Positions 1 through 9,945 are shown, counted from the first letter of the stretch. The stretch is 64,000 bases of DNA from Trinickia dabaoshanensis (GCF_002879885.1 NZ_PNYA01000010.1:161245-225244); one strand, 5' to 3'. Made by a program: numbers and translations. Notes: generated from the sequence alone by a model not told the origin.

Positions 1-1128
1 AGAGACTCGGCCATCCACGGCGTAGTGGCCGCTGAAGGCATAGATGAGAAAGCCGATCGCCACGGCGACGTAGCCGAGCGCGAATTTCGCGGCGATGCTG
101 AGGTCGCCGCGGCCTTTCGCGAGTCGCGTATAGGTGGAGGCGAGAATCGGGCTCAGCAGCATGATCCAAATCGGATTCAGTGCTTGGAATTGCGCGGCGC
201 TCCACGAGAACAGATGGATACCGAACAAGGAGAAGGAGGGGTCGACGTTGCGCAACGCGAAGAGCGTGAGCGAGGTCATCTGCTGCTGGTAGAAGATGAA
301 AAACAAGATCGACTGCGCGGACAGCACGAGTGCGGCGACGAGGCCGGCACGCTCGGAACGGTCGCATTTCGCGATCATGTACCCGAAAAGCGCGAGGATG
401 ATGACCCCCGCGATATCGACGCACGTCACCGCGAGCGTCTTGTTGCCGAGCACGAACGTAGCGGCTGCGCCCAGCGCCACCGCGCCCGCGGCCACCGCGG
501 CCAGCCGCGGCCATACGATCGGTTTGCTGTCGGGACCGGAGCCCACGTGCGAGAGCGAGCGATAGCGCAGCAAGAAATTGAGCACGCCGAGAATCATGCC
601 GGCGCAGCAAACGGCGAAGGCCGCGCGCCATCCCCACCGGTCCTTGATCCACGGCGTGGCGAGGATCGAGATCGTCGAGCCGATGTTCACGGCCATGTAG
701 TAGATCGTGAACGCACTATCGATGCGTGCGTCGTCGCCTTCGTAAATGCGGCGCACGAGGTTGGCCGAATTCGCTTTGAACAGCCCGTTGCCGACGACGA
801 TGACGCCGAGGGACGTGTAGAGGAACGAGAGACGCTCGTCGGGAAGCGCCAGCATCCCATAGCCGATCGAGAGCACGATGGCGCCGAACAGCATCGTGCG
901 GCGCGTGCCGAGAATTTTGTCGCCGATCCATCCGCCGATCGACGGCGCCGCATAAACGAGTGCCGTGAACGCGCCCCACGTGAGGTTTGCGCGTGCATCG
1001 CCGAATCCCAGCCGCTCGACCATGTAAAGCACGAGCAGCGCGCCCATGCCGTAATAGCCGAAGCGCTCCCACATTTCGACTAAAAAGACCGTGGTAAACG
1101 ATCTCGTTTGCGAAGCCGACGAATTCAT
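1..1128 (-). CDS. POT/PTR2 family proton-coupled peptide transporter (3' part missing)
   Basis: Inner-membrane transporter that imports di- and tripeptides with protons. The 376 visible residues start MNSSASQTRSF and contain the POT hallmark ExxERFGYYG (E18, E21, R22, F23) in the first membrane helix. Several hydrophobic segments follow. Family members are about 500 residues, so roughly the last quarter lies outside the left edge. The start at 1128 is preceded by a good ribosome-binding site (GGGAGAA). The reading frame is open to the edge of the window. Family call is firm; exact substrate range is not shown by the sequence. Confidence 0.93.
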   Translation of the reverse strand, partial: MNSSASQTRSFTTVFLVEMWERFGYYGMGALLVLYMVERLGFGDARANLTWGAFTALVYAAPSIGGWIGDKILGTRRTMLFGAIVLSIGYGMLALPDERLSFLYTSLGVIVVGNGLFKANSANLVRRIYEGDDARIDSAFTIYYMAVNIGSTISILATPWIKDRWGWRAAFAVCCAGMILGVLNFLLRYRSLSHVGSGPDSKPIVWPRLAAVAAGAVALGAAATFVLGNKTLAVTCVDIAGVIILALFGYMIAKCDRSERAGLVAALVLSAQSILFFIFYQQQMTSLTLFALRNVDPSFSLFGIHLFSWSAAQFQALNPIWIMLLSPILASTYTRLAKGRGDLSIAAKFALGYVAVAIGFLIYAFSGHYAVDGRVS

Positions 1129-1437
1129 TAAAAGTTCTCCCTGATAGGTCGAATGACTTTCGCACGTTGTGCGTGCGGAGTTCGAACGCTGGCGATCGAT
1201 GATGCGATAGCGCATCGATTGCCTTGCCCGCTTCATGCGGGCGCTTGCCGGCACGCCGCTGCCCGCAGCGCCGCGCGCGATTCTCCTAGCGTTGGCCGCG
1301 TGCGTCACTTCGGGTATGCACCAGTGCGACGGCCCCCAACACCGTTGCTAGCTGCCCGAGAAAGAGGGCCCGTGCTTTGATGCGCGTTGCAATTGGCCGA
1401 TTGCTCCTTCCCGTCGCGTTTCAACCCGTCATTCGCC
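1129..1437. other. intergenic region between divergent transporter and porin genes
   Basis: About 300 bases separating two divergent genes, so promoters of both must lie here. It contains an inverted repeat at 1192-1222, with ATCGATG and CATCGAT arms around an 11-base centre, extended by GCG/TGC flanks. This could be an operator or a hairpin. A small ORF at 1153-1380 has no recognisable domain and is not called. Confidence 0.4.
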
Positions 1438-2997
1438 ATGATGAAAGCCACGCATATTTTTGCGAGGGCCTCGTCGCATATTCACGCGACGGGCGCTATC
1501 GTACCCTTAGTTGCGCGTTCGTGGTCGCGGCCCCATTCTATTGACAGGATAGTCGGCCCGCGTTCGCGCGCGATCGCATTCACCTGCGGCTTGCATGCCA
1601 TCGCCGGCGTAAGTGCGGGCGCCGCGTGGGCCGACGAGCCGGCCCGTGCGCCGGCCGCTGCCGTGCCGGCGCCACAGATCGCGCAGGAGGCCAAAACGCC
1701 TAACGCGCTCGTCGGCACCGAATCCGCCTTGACGCAAACAAGCGTCGCGCCGCGCTCGAGCCAAGCGGCCAGCGCGGGATTCGTCGCCGATAGTCGCTTG
1801 AGCTTCGAATGGCGCAATTACAGCGATTACTTGCATGCAAGCGGCATTAGCCGCCACGCATGGGTCGAGGGACTTCAGGCCCGATTCGAATCGGGCTTCA
1901 CGCGCGGACCGGTCGGTTTCGGTATCGATGCGGCGCTGTTCGGGGCGCTCAAGCTCGACGGCGGACGCGGTGCCCGCAACATGGTGTATAGCGGCCGCCA
2001 CGGCGACGGTGAGCACCGGCTCGCGTGGGCCTATCCCGGCTTATACGGTTTGAAGGCGCGTATTTCGGAGTCCGTACTGCAATACGGTCTGCAACAAGTA
2101 TCGAACCCATTCCTCGACCCGCACGACAATCGAGCGCTGCCGCCGACGTTCCTCGGCGCTTCCCTGCTCAGCCGCGAAATCGACGGCCTTGCGCTGCAGG
2201 CAGGCAGCTTTTCGAAAGCGGATCCTCGCGGCCAAACCAATCTCGTCGATCTGCGCACGACCTATGGGCGCGTGTCGTTCAAACGGGTCAGCTACGTGGG
2301 CGCGACCTGGGACTATTCGCCGGACGGCTCGGTTTCGCTATACGCCGACCAGGCCGACGACGTGTGGCGTCAGTACTATGCGTCGTTACAGCATGGCATA
2401 GGCAGCGTGCATTCGTTGAGGCTGACCGGTTTTGCCAATCTCTATGCGACGCGCGATACGGGGGCGTCGCGGCAAGGACCGATTCATAACGATGCTTACA
2501 GCGCGTCGCTATCGGTTCAGCACGGCCCCCACGGAATACTGGTGGCCTACCAAAAGATTCTCGGCGATGAATTTTTCGATTACATCGATGAGACCGCGGG
2601 CGTTTATCTCGTCAACTCAATGGATGTCGACTACAACGCGCCGCATGAACAGTCGCTTCAATTGCGCTATACGTTCGACGGCAAACAAGCGGGCGTGCCG
2701 GGCCTGACCGCGATGGTCTGGGCGCAGCAGGGCTGGGGAGCGGATACGTCCGTGGCGGCGCAGCGGTATGCGCAAAACGGAGCGCCGTACGGCTCGCTGT
2801 ACGAGCGAAACGGAGAACCGATCCATGGGCGGCACCACGAGTTCGGATTTATTCCCACCTATGTCGTGCAAAGCGGACGGCTGCGTCATACCAAGTTCAC
2901 GTTGATCGCGCAGTGGCACATCGGCTCGGCGTTTTATGCGGATAGCACGAATCAGGTCTATCGGCTCGTGGTGACGTTGCCGACGCCGATATTTTGA
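1438..2997 (+). CDS. OprD family outer-membrane porin
   Basis: Beta-barrel porin of the OprD type, which admits basic amino acids, small peptides or aromatic acids. An unusually long N-terminal leader of about 75 residues ends in a signal-peptide-like stretch (GLHAIAGVSAGAAWA) before a Pro/Ala-rich linker. The mature part begins near SRLSFEWRNYSDY. It continues with alternating strand-like segments and ends in a terminal aromatic (PTPIF) typical of Bam recognition. The frame is open from 1387, but the MMK at 1438 looks a better start. Divergent from the peptide transporter, suggesting a role in peptide uptake (inference). Family call good, substrate unknown. Confidence 0.85.
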   Translation: MMKATHIFARASSHIHATGAIVPLVARSWSRPHSIDRIVGPRSRAIAFTCGLHAIAGVSAGAAWADEPARAPAAAVPAPQIAQEAKTPNALVGTESALTQTSVAPRSSQAASAGFVADSRLSFEWRNYSDYLHASGISRHAWVEGLQARFESGFTRGPVGFGIDAALFGALKLDGGRGARNMVYSGRHGDGEHRLAWAYPGLYGLKARISESVLQYGLQQVSNPFLDPHDNRALPPTFLGASLLSREIDGLALQAGSFSKADPRGQTNLVDLRTTYGRVSFKRVSYVGATWDYSPDGSVSLYADQADDVWRQYYASLQHGIGSVHSLRLTGFANLYATRDTGASRQGPIHNDAYSASLSVQHGPHGILVAYQKILGDEFFDYIDETAGVYLVNSMDVDYNAPHEQSLQLRYTFDGKQAGVPGLTAMVWAQQGWGADTSVAAQRYAQNGAPYGSLYERNGEPIHGRHHEFGFIPTYVVQSGRLRHTKFTLIAQWHIGSAFYADSTNQVYRLVVTLPTPIF

Positions 2998-3017
2998 CAG
3001 GAGAGTCGGACGATAAG

Positions 3018-3045
3018 CCCGCGGCAGCGATGATGCCGCCGCGGG
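3018..3045 (+). terminator. GC-rich hairpin after the OprD porin
   Basis: CCCGCGGC and GCCGCGGG arms around a short loop, 20 bases after the porin stop codon. No clear T run follows, so termination may be weak or factor-assisted. Confidence 0.5.
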
Positions 3046-3123
3046 TCGATTCAATTGCCGAGTGGTAGAGAGATGAATGGCTCTGCGCGATCGCGCCAGA
3101 ATGACGATATGTTGTCGGTAAAT

Positions 3124-3369
3124 TTAGCGTCCGTGCTGCTCGCCCGGTAATTCTGCCCCATGCGCCCGTATTGCCGCGATCAGTTCAGCCGGCGTGATTT
3201 CGTAGCGAACTTCCCGGTGAATGCCGGGCTTGCGCTCGTCGACTTCGATCAGATGAATGCTTTTACCATCGTCTGTCGCTTCGAGCCGCAATGTGCGGAC
3301 GACATGTCCGCCCGTGTCGTGGATTTCGGTGAGCAGGGTCATTGCCCCGGAAGAGCCGGTGGTGCGCAT
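3124..3369 (-). CDS. small conserved hypothetical protein (81 aa)
   Basis: Soluble protein beginning MRTTGSSGAMTLLTEIHDT with no signal peptide, membrane segment or recognised motif. It is rich in charged residues and has an amphipathic C-terminal half (ITPAELIAAIRAHGAEL). The start at 3369 was chosen over the longer open frame because AGGAAA lies just upstream and the extension is low-complexity Arg/Ala. No function can be assigned. Confidence 0.6.
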   Translation of the reverse strand: MRTTGSSGAMTLLTEIHDTGGHVVRTLRLEATDDGKSIHLIEVDERKPGIHREVRYEITPAELIAAIRAHGAELPGEQHGR

Positions 3370-3599
3370 CGAACGTTTCCTCGAGTCGTGGGTGAACCGA
3401 TTGTACGGGCTTCTGCGGGGCTCATGTCTGTCGCCGCGCGCGCATAGCGCCACCTGCGACAGGCATGACGCACGGCTCCGCGCCCATTTCATGGCGATGA
3501 GTGTATCGCGAAGTTCGATCGCGTCAGCGGCTTTTAAAAGTGCACGAACACAACGCGCCACAGGGCGCGCACTTTGGCTTGACGCTTTCGGATTTTCTT

Positions 3600-3623
3600 A
3601 GGGCCGGCGCGCTTGCCGGCCCT
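3600..3623 (-). terminator. hairpin downstream of TetR gene
   Basis: AGGGCCGGC and GCCGGCCCT arms with a six-base loop, immediately after the stop of the TetR gene on the minus strand. No strong T run on either side. Confidence 0.4.
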
Positions 3624-3628
3624 GGCCG

Positions 3629-4198
3629 CTAGGCGACATGCATGCGTTCGGTTTCGACGAGCGCTTGGGCGATTTCCCATGCGTCGCGTGCCGCATCGAC
3701 GCGGCCGCTCAATTGCCGCGCGAGCGTGGCGCCGTCGAGCAGCAGCGCGCAACGGCGCGCAAGCCGCACCGCCGTTTCATGGTCGAAACGTTCGTCGAGA
3801 ATGCGTTCGAGCGAATGAACGAACGCGCGCCGCTGCGCTTCCGATGCGGACAAGATTTCATTTTCTTCCGCATGAAATTCCGCCGCGGCGTGGATCAGCA
3901 TGTTGCCGGTAAACGTTTCAGAACGGAACCAGGTGTCATGCCACTGGAAGATCGCATGCAGCTTATCGAGGGCGTCCGTGTGTGCGGCGACCGCGGCCGC
4001 GATTCCGGCCGCGAAACCGGCACCTTGCTCGTTGAGTACTTCGACGACGAGACGGCTTTTGGAGGGGAAGTGCTTATACATCGTCATCTTCGCGACGCGC
4101 GATTCTGCGATGATCCGATCGATGCCCACGGCGTGAAAACCGAACTGCGAAAATAACCGAGTCGCGGTTTCGATCAGCGCTTTCTTTTTTTCGCTCAT
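3629..4198 (-). CDS. TetR/AcrR family transcriptional regulator
   Basis: One-component repressor of 189 residues. The N-terminal TetR helix-turn-helix is clear: ALIETATRLFSQFGFHAVGIDRIIAESRVAKMTMYKHFPSK, residues about 8-48, with the family YxHFxSK signature. The remainder is the helical ligand-binding domain. Nearby candidates for regulation are the J-domain gene and unlinked targets; no adjacent efflux gene is present. Family certain, ligand unknown. Confidence 0.92.
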   Translation of the reverse strand: MSEKKKALIETATRLFSQFGFHAVGIDRIIAESRVAKMTMYKHFPSKSRLVVEVLNEQGAGFAAGIAAAVAAHTDALDKLHAIFQWHDTWFRSETFTGNMLIHAAAEFHAEENEILSASEAQRRAFVHSLERILDERFDHETAVRLARRCALLLDGATLARQLSGRVDAARDAWEIAQALVETERMHVA

Positions 4199-4609
4199 TT
4201 AGAGGCCCGCTTCTATAGTGAAAGTTATGTGTTTTAGCGTCGGAACCCGTCGGCCGCGGTGCTTCTTCCCTCGAAAAAAACGCTTTTCGGAGGAAACTTA
4301 TCGCGGCGTATGACTAGGCTCGGCTTAGCCGCGCAGTCTCTCAATGCGCGACATGATCTCGAAGCTCCGTCATTCAAATCGAAGCGCGCGATGAAATCAA
4401 GTCCCTTACGCGACTAAAAGATTTGGACGGGCGTTTCATTTGGGCGCTCGCATGACATGCCCGCAAGTTCGGCCGCGTTTCAAAACCGAAGCTGACATTT
4501 TGCTTTCGTCGTTAAAGGCCGTTTCGGCGGCGAAACACGCCGCTTCGGCTCGGGCTGCCCGGCCCCGGTGATACGATCGTCGTGCCGGCAACTCCTCCCT
4601 TCACGAGAC
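4199..4609. other. intergenic region, promoters of TetR and DnaJ-like genes
   Basis: About 410 bases without a credible gene. An imperfect inverted repeat lies near 4266-4296 (TTCCCTCGAAAA against TTTTCGGAGGAA). It sits 70-100 bases upstream of the TetR start and may be its operator. The rest shows nothing I can identify. Confidence 0.35.
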
Positions 4610-5218
4610 ATGGTGACGCTGTATGAAGCGCTCGGCGTGCGCGAAGACGCCTCCGACGACGAGATCAAGCGCGCGTATCGAAAAGCGGCGATGCGGGCCC
4701 ATCCGGATCGCAATAAGGGGCGTGAAGCCGCGGCGCACGATGCATTCCAAGAAATCAAGCAGGCGTACGCTATTTTGTCTGACGGGGAGCAGCGGCGCGT
4801 CTACGATGCGGTGTTCGCGCAGGAAATGAGCCGGTTGCGCGACGACGAAGAGCGGCAGGCGCGCGAACGGGCCGAGTGCGAAGCGCAGGCGCAGCGGGAG
4901 CGATACGAGAAATTCGTGGCGATCGCGATGCGATACGCCGAGCGCGGCTATAAGCGCGATGTGGTGTTCGGCGTCCTGCTGGGCCGAGGCTGCGACGAGG
5001 CGCTGGCGGCGCGTATTGCGCACGGCGTTGCGGCGCTGTCGGCGTCGCGCGCATCGGCGCCCCCTGCGGGCAATATGAGCAAGGGTCGGCGCGAGCCAGA
5101 TGCGTCGGCCGAATCGGCGGCCCCTACCGCGCCGCCCCAGACGGCCGAAGCCGAACCGGCCTCGCATGCGGGGTTATTCAGCACGCTATGGCACGGCATG
5201 TTCGGCATTCGCCCTTGA
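4610..5218 (+). CDS. J-domain (DnaJ-like) protein
   Basis: Co-chaperone of about 202 residues. Residues 3-65 form a J domain ([20 protein letters not shown]) with the obligatory HPD tripeptide (AHPDRNKG), which stimulates the ATPase of a DnaK partner. The Gly/Phe and zinc-finger regions of true DnaJ are absent, making it a type III protein. A charged helical region follows, then a Pro/Ala linker. The start at 4610 sets the J domain at the N terminus as usual; the frame is open from 4568. Confidence 0.85.
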   Translation: MVTLYEALGVREDASDDEIKRAYRKAAMRAHPDRNKGREAAAHDAFQEIKQAYAILSDGEQRRVYDAVFAQEMSRLRDDEERQARERAECEAQAQRERYEKFVAIAMRYAERGYKRDVVFGVLLGRGCDEALAARIAHGVAALSASRASAPPAGNMSKGRREPDASAESAAPTAPPQTAEAEPASHAGLFSTLWHGMFGIRP

Positions 5219-5264
5219 ACGCGGCCGGTTTCGTCATCGCGAACGAACGTTCACGAACACCGCT

Positions 5265-6110
5265 TCATGAGGAAAAATCGGTCGATTTCGACAACGCTTC
5301 CCAAGCGTCGAGCTCGGCGCGCAGCGCATCGAGCTTGTCGTGCACGCGTTTGACCGCATCCGAGCCGAGCAGGACATGCACGGGCGGGTTCTCAGAGGCG
5401 ACGATCTCCAGAATCGCTCGGGCGGCTTTGGCGGGATCGCCGGGCTGCTTCCCGCTGATGGACTTGCGGTGAGCGCGCAGGGGCTCGAACACGGCGTCGT
5501 AATCGGAAATCGAGCGCTCCGTGCGTACCATCGAACGGCCTGCCCAGTCGGTGCGAAACGCCCCGGGCGCCACGGCCGTGACCTTGATGCCGAGGCCTTT
5601 GACCTCCTGGGACAGGCTGTCGGTAATCCCCTCGAGGGCGAACTTCGTGCCGTTGTAGGCACCGATGCCCGGCGCGGCGAAATAGCCGCCCATCGACGTG
5701 ATGTTGATGATGTGGCCGCGTTTGCGCCGGCGCATATAGGGCAGCACGGCTTGGATCATGGCGACGGCGCCGAACACGTTGACGTCGAATTGCTTGCGCC
5801 ATTCGGCCAGCGTCGATTCTTCTAGCAGGCCTTCGAAGCCGTAGCCGGCATTGTTGACGAGCACGTCGATCCCACCGACCTTGCCTTCGACGTCGGCGAT
5901 CGTATCGGCGATGGCGTCGGTATGCGTCACGTCGAGCAGCTTACCGATGGCGCGGCCCGGTGCGAGCAATTCGAATTCGCCCAGCGCGGTCTGGTCGCGC
6001 AAGGTGCCGACGACGCGATGGCCGTCGGCGACGGCCGCCTGCGCTAGCGCGCGGCCGAAGCCCGTGCTGACTCCCGTGATGAAAAACAGCTTGCTTTGCG
6101 TGATGGACAT
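5265..6110 (-). CDS. short-chain dehydrogenase/reductase (SDR)
   Basis: NAD(P)-dependent oxidoreductase of 281 residues. A classical SDR by its TGVSTGFG nucleotide-binding loop (residues 12-19), NNAG (86-89), catalytic Ser139 and YxxxK (Tyr152, Lys156). The substrate cannot be read from sequence. It lies 102 bases downstream of the GntP permease on the same strand and may be co-transcribed, but it does not resemble a typical 3-hydroxybutyrate dehydrogenase. Confidence 0.9.
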   Translation of the reverse strand: MSITQSKLFFITGVSTGFGRALAQAAVADGHRVVGTLRDQTALGEFELLAPGRAIGKLLDVTHTDAIADTIADVEGKVGGIDVLVNNAGYGFEGLLEESTLAEWRKQFDVNVFGAVAMIQAVLPYMRRRKRGHIINITSMGGYFAAPGIGAYNGTKFALEGITDSLSQEVKGLGIKVTAVAPGAFRTDWAGRSMVRTERSISDYDAVFEPLRAHRKSISGKQPGDPAKAARAILEIVASENPPVHVLLGSDAVKRVHDKLDALRAELDAWEALSKSTDFSS

Positions 6111-6212
6111 CGATCTTCTCCGGTAATAGGTGGAGTGCGCTCGGCTGTCTATGCTACGGCAAGCTGCGATTTCAGGTAGGCGGCGCGCGCCGCCCCGAGG
6201 AGGCCAACCGCT

Positions 6213-7616
6213 TTAAACGATCCCCGTCGCGTAGTACACGCCGATGACGAAGAAGACGGCGAGCGTCTTGATCAGGGTGACCGCGAAGATGTCGCGATAC
6301 GACTCCTTGTGCGTGAGCCCCGTCACCGCCAGCAGCGTGATGACGGCGCCGTTGTGCGGCAGCGTATCCATGCCGCCGCTGGCCATCGCCACCACGCGGT
6401 GCAGCACTTCGAGCGGAATGTGCGCGGCCGTCGCGTTCTTCACGAACCAATCGGACATCGCCGCGAGCGCGATACTCATACCGCCCGACGCGGAGCCCGT
6501 GATGCCTGCGAGCGAGCTCACCGAGACTGCGGCATTCACGAGCGGATTTGGAATGGACTTGAGCGCGCCGCCCACGACGAGAAAGCCCGGCAAAGCCGCG
6601 ATCACGCCGCCGAAGCCATACTCCGAAGCCGTATTCATCGACGCGAGCAACGCGCCTGCAACCGCGCTTTTCGTGCCGGTCGCGAAGCGGGCGCGAACGC
6701 GATTGAACGCCGTCAGCACGACGAGCAAGATGCCGGCGATCAACGCTCCTTCGACCGACCAGACGGCGACGACGGTCTTGATCGTCGCCGCAAGCGGCGT
6801 ATGCACGCCCGGCAGCACGTCGGGCGGCACCGTGTACGTATCCGCGCCGTACCACTGCGGAATGAGTTTCGTGAACGCGAAATTCGCCACGCCGACGAGC
6901 ACGAGCGGCGCGATCGCCACGAGCGGATGCGGCAACGCGCTCGTGCCGACGTGCTCGGGCTCGTTCACGAGCGCCGTGCCGTAGCCTTCGCCCTTCGCGA
7001 GCGCCGCACGCCGGCGCCACTCGAGATACGTCAGGCCGACGATGATGATGAATACCGAGCCGATCGTGCCGAGCGCGGGAGCGGCCCAGCCGGTGGTTTT
7101 AAAGAACGCGCTCGGAATGATGTTTTGGATTTGCGGCGTGCCGGGCAGCGAATCCATCGTGAACGAGAATGCGCCGAGCGCGATGGCGCCGGGCATGAGC
7201 CGCTTCGGAATATTGCTCTGGCGATAGAGTTCGGCGGCGAACGGATAAACGGCGAACACCACGACGAAGAGCGATACGCCACCGTAGGTCAACAACGCGC
7301 ACACCGCCACGATGACGGCGTTCGCTCGGCCTCGGCCGATATAGCGGATGGCGGCCGCGACGATCGCCTCGGAAAAGCCGGCGAGCTCGATCACCTTGCC
7401 GAAGACGGCGCCGAGCAAAAAGACAGGGAAATACAGTTTGACGAAGCCGACCATCTTCTCCATGAAAATGCCGGTGAAGACGGGCGCGACGGCGGCCGGA
7501 TCGGTTAGCAAGACGGCGGCGAGGGCGGCGATGGGGGCAAAAAGAATCACGCTGTAGCCGCGATAGGCGGCGAACATCAAGAACGCCAATGCGGCAAGGA
7601 CGATGACGAACGACAT
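6213..7616 (-). CDS. GntP family permease (gluconate / hydroxyacid:H+ symporter)
   Basis: Polytopic inner-membrane carrier of 467 residues with about a dozen hydrophobic segments. The conserved block GAFSFTMDSLPGTPQIQN and the C-terminal GGMDTLPHNGAVITLL are typical of GntP/hydroxyacid permeases. The start at 7616 (MSFVIVLAAL) gives a hydrophobic first helix and is preceded by GGAGACT; a longer frame exists but overlaps the promoter. A sigma-54 promoter lies 65-80 bases upstream and a sigma-54 activator is divergent. Substrate (gluconate, 3-hydroxybutyrate or similar) is inferred from the family. Confidence 0.9.
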   Translation of the reverse strand: MSFVIVLAALAFLMFAAYRGYSVILFAPIAALAAVLLTDPAAVAPVFTGIFMEKMVGFVKLYFPVFLLGAVFGKVIELAGFSEAIVAAAIRYIGRGRANAVIVAVCALLTYGGVSLFVVVFAVYPFAAELYRQSNIPKRLMPGAIALGAFSFTMDSLPGTPQIQNIIPSAFFKTTGWAAPALGTIGSVFIIIVGLTYLEWRRRAALAKGEGYGTALVNEPEHVGTSALPHPLVAIAPLVLVGVANFAFTKLIPQWYGADTYTVPPDVLPGVHTPLAATIKTVVAVWSVEGALIAGILLVVLTAFNRVRARFATGTKSAVAGALLASMNTASEYGFGGVIAALPGFLVVGGALKSIPNPLVNAAVSVSSLAGITGSASGGMSIALAAMSDWFVKNATAAHIPLEVLHRVVAMASGGMDTLPHNGAVITLLAVTGLTHKESYRDIFAVTLIKTLAVFFVIGVYYATGIV

Positions 7617-7680
7617 CGAGTCTCCAATTTTTGATCGTGAGTGCGCGTTTGCGCACGGAAAAATGCTGGCAGCGCACATC

Positions 7681-7695
7681 GCAGGTTCCGTGCCA
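7681..7695 (-). promoter_or_regulatory. sigma-54 (-24/-12) promoter of the GntP permease
   Basis: On the minus strand the sequence reads TGGCACGGAACCTGC, matching the sigma-54 consensus TGGCACG-N4-TTGC with GG at -24 and GC at -12 correctly spaced. It gives a leader of about 55 bases before the permease start. The divergent neighbour is a sigma-54 activator, which supports it strongly. Confidence 0.82.
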
Positions 7696-7937
7696 TGGCG
7701 CGCCACCGCTCGCTGAGAGTGAGTTCCGCGCACGCCCGGCCGTAAAACCGGTTCTATTGCGATTGCGTCGATCTCCAAATAGAGACGTTCGATTCGCCGG
7801 AAACGACCGGCTCATAGGTCGCACCGCGGATTCGCGGCGGATCGATGCTGTGTCTCCGTTCTGAGATATGCTGTCGCCGATTGGAGAATTCGCCCGATCG
7901 TGCCGAACGACGGCACAGCCAGGAGCCACTACCTCAA

Positions 7938-9401
7938 ATGAGCGATCCCATCGGCGTACCGGCCGATTACAGCGCGATCGTGCGCCGCGCGATGAATTCG
8001 TTGTTCAAGGCATTCGAGAATTTCAGCGAAGGTACGTTGATTGTCGATTGCGATGCTCGAATCGTTTGGATTAGCGAGCGCTATGCGGCGCGTTTCGGCT
8101 TTACGGATACTCGTCAAGCGATTGGGCTCGATTGCGAGGCGGTAATTCCAAACAGCCTGATGCGGGAAGTCGTGCAAACGGGCAAGCCGATCTTGCTCGA
8201 CGTGCTCGAAAACGGACGCGAGCCGCTGGTCGTTACGCGCTTGCCGCTCGAGGACGAAACCGGAAGAACGGTGGGGGCCGTCGGCTTTGCCCTGTTCGAC
8301 GAGATGAAATCGCTGACGCCGCTCTTTTCGCATTACTCGCGCATGCAGGCCGAACTGATTGCCGCGCGGCAATCGCTTGCACAAGCGCGGCGCGCCAAAT
8401 ACACGCTGGCGAGCTTCGTCGGCACGAGTGCGGCCAGTCTCGAGGTCAAACGGCAAGCCCGCCGCGCGGCAAGCGTGGATTCGCCGGTACTGCTGCTCGG
8501 CGAAACCGGTACCGGCAAGGAATTGCTCGCGCATGCGATACACGGCACGTCGCCGCGCGCGAGCGGCCCGCTCGTCACGGTCAACGTCGCGGCGATTCCC
8601 GATACGCTGCTCGAGGTGGAGTTCTTCGGCGCGGCCCCCGGCGCTTATACGGGCGCGCAGCGCCGCGGCCGCGCGGGCAAATTCGAACTCGCGCATGGCG
8701 GCACGCTGTTTCTCGACGAGATCGGCGATATGCCGCTGCACCTTCAGGGCAAGCTATTGCGCGTCCTGCAGGATCAGGAATTCGAGCCGTTGGGCTCGAA
8801 CCGGATCGTGCGAACCGACGTGCGCATCGTGGCCGCCACCTCCGCGGATCTCCCGGCGCTCGTCGCCGCGGGGCGCTTTCGCGCCGATCTCTTTTATCGG
8901 CTCAATGTCCTGACGGTGCTCGCGCCCCCGCTGCGGGCCCGGCGCTCGGATATCGAGGCGTTGGCCTATGCGATCCTGGAGGATCTGTGCGCGCCCGGGC
9001 GGGGCGGGCACGGGCGCCACTTCGTCTTGCAAGACGATGCCTTGCGCCTGCTCTCCGCCTACGATTGGCCGGGAAACGTGCGCGAGTTGCGAAACACGTT
9101 GGAACGCGCGGTCATGCTGTCGGATTCCGAGCGCATCGATGCGCGCATGCTCGCATCGTTCATCGGCGCCTCGGCACTGCCGCCGCCGGATGTACCCGGT
9201 GCGGCCGAGCCGGGTTCGGGCAACGAGGCCCGCCCAATGGGTGCGGAGTCGTACGTGCAGGCGATGACCGAATTCGAGCGTCGCTTTTTGGCCGACGCGC
9301 TGCGCGCCACGGGCGGCCGCGTGGCCGAGGCAGCCAGCCGGATCGGCATGGGGCGGGCCACGCTCTATAAGAAGATAGCGGCCTTGGGAATCGATATATG
9401 A
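7938..9401 (+). CDS. sigma-54-dependent Fis-family transcriptional activator with PAS domain
   Basis: Enhancer-binding protein of 487 residues. The N-terminal third is PAS-like ([20 protein letters not shown]). A coiled linker leads to the AAA+ domain with Walker A GETGTGKE, a GAYTGA loop (a Phe-to-Tyr variant of the sigma-54 contact GAFTGA), Walker [13 protein letters not shown] and a sensor region. The C terminus has a Fis-type helix-turn-helix ([20 protein letters not shown]). The start at 7938 has AGGAG 12 bases upstream. It most likely activates the divergent permease, with a small molecule sensed through the PAS domain. Confidence 0.93.
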   Translation: MSDPIGVPADYSAIVRRAMNSLFKAFENFSEGTLIVDCDARIVWISERYAARFGFTDTRQAIGLDCEAVIPNSLMREVVQTGKPILLDVLENGREPLVVTRLPLEDETGRTVGAVGFALFDEMKSLTPLFSHYSRMQAELIAARQSLAQARRAKYTLASFVGTSAASLEVKRQARRAASVDSPVLLLGETGTGKELLAHAIHGTSPRASGPLVTVNVAAIPDTLLEVEFFGAAPGAYTGAQRRGRAGKFELAHGGTLFLDEIGDMPLHLQGKLLRVLQDQEFEPLGSNRIVRTDVRIVAATSADLPALVAAGRFRADLFYRLNVLTVLAPPLRARRSDIEALAYAILEDLCAPGRGGHGRHFVLQDDALRLLSAYDWPGNVRELRNTLERAVMLSDSERIDARMLASFIGASALPPPDVPGAAEPGSGNEARPMGAESYVQAMTEFERRFLADALRATGGRVAEAASRIGMGRATLYKKIAALGIDI

Positions 9402-9514
9402 GCGATCTTGCTCAATCGCGGCTTGAAAGGCGTGCGCGCTTTACGGTTCCGGCATTATGCCGTGGCATACTCGGCCATTCGAAAAAAGAACGTTAGGCCA
9501 AAGGAGTTCGTTCG

Positions 9515-9793
9515 ATGAAGGGTATGTCTTTCTTTCATTTGCGCGCGGTATCGATTGCTCGCTGCGTTGCGGCAGCGTCGGGATGCGCCGTTATCCTCGC
9601 CGGATGCGGCGCAAGCGCGCCGCTCTTCACGAGCGATGGGCGGCCCACGACGGTCGTGCAATGTTCCGCGAGCAGTGCGTGGGAGAACTGCACCGAGCAT
9701 GCGCGTGCCATTTGCGGCCGCGATATCGACGTGCTCGATCAAACGGATGTGGACGGCTCGCATAAGTTACTGTTTGCTTGTAAGGCCAAATGA
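9515..9793 (+). CDS. small putative lipoprotein (92 aa)
   Basis: Exported protein with a hydrophobic N terminus and lipobox ILAGC, so probably lipid-anchored. The mature part carries several cysteines (VVQCSASSAWENCTEHARAICG and FACKAK) that could form disulfides. AAGGAG lies upstream of the ATG. No known function. Confidence 0.7.
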   Translation: MKGMSFFHLRAVSIARCVAAASGCAVILAGCGASAPLFTSDGRPTTVVQCSASSAWENCTEHARAICGRDIDVLDQTDVDGSHKLLFACKAK

Positions 9794-9945
9794 GCCGGCA
9801 CGCCATGGACGCAGGGCGCGGCAAGGATGCATCGCCGCGGTCCATGGTTTGCTGTCTTTGCGGGAGGGTACCCGGCGATTGCACTTTTGCACGAACGGGC
9901 AGTCACAGAAGCGTTTACCGTCAATCAACAAGGAGGCGATTTTCT

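Noticed and set aside
25..1083. Long plus-strand ORF of 352 codons at the left edge
   Set aside because: Antisense shadow of the POT transporter; Arg/Asp/His-rich sequence with no domain.
1153..1380. 75-codon ORF between the transporter and porin genes
   Set aside because: No ribosome-binding site, no domain, Arg/Ala-rich composition.
5265..6110. 3-hydroxybutyrate dehydrogenase partner of the GntP permease
   Set aside because: The SDR is longer and lacks features I would expect of that enzyme; only generic SDR motifs are visible.
6179..6194. GGCGGCGCGCGCCGCC palindrome as a terminator of the permease gene
   Set aside because: Self-complementary GC run without a loop or T tract; common by chance at this GC content.
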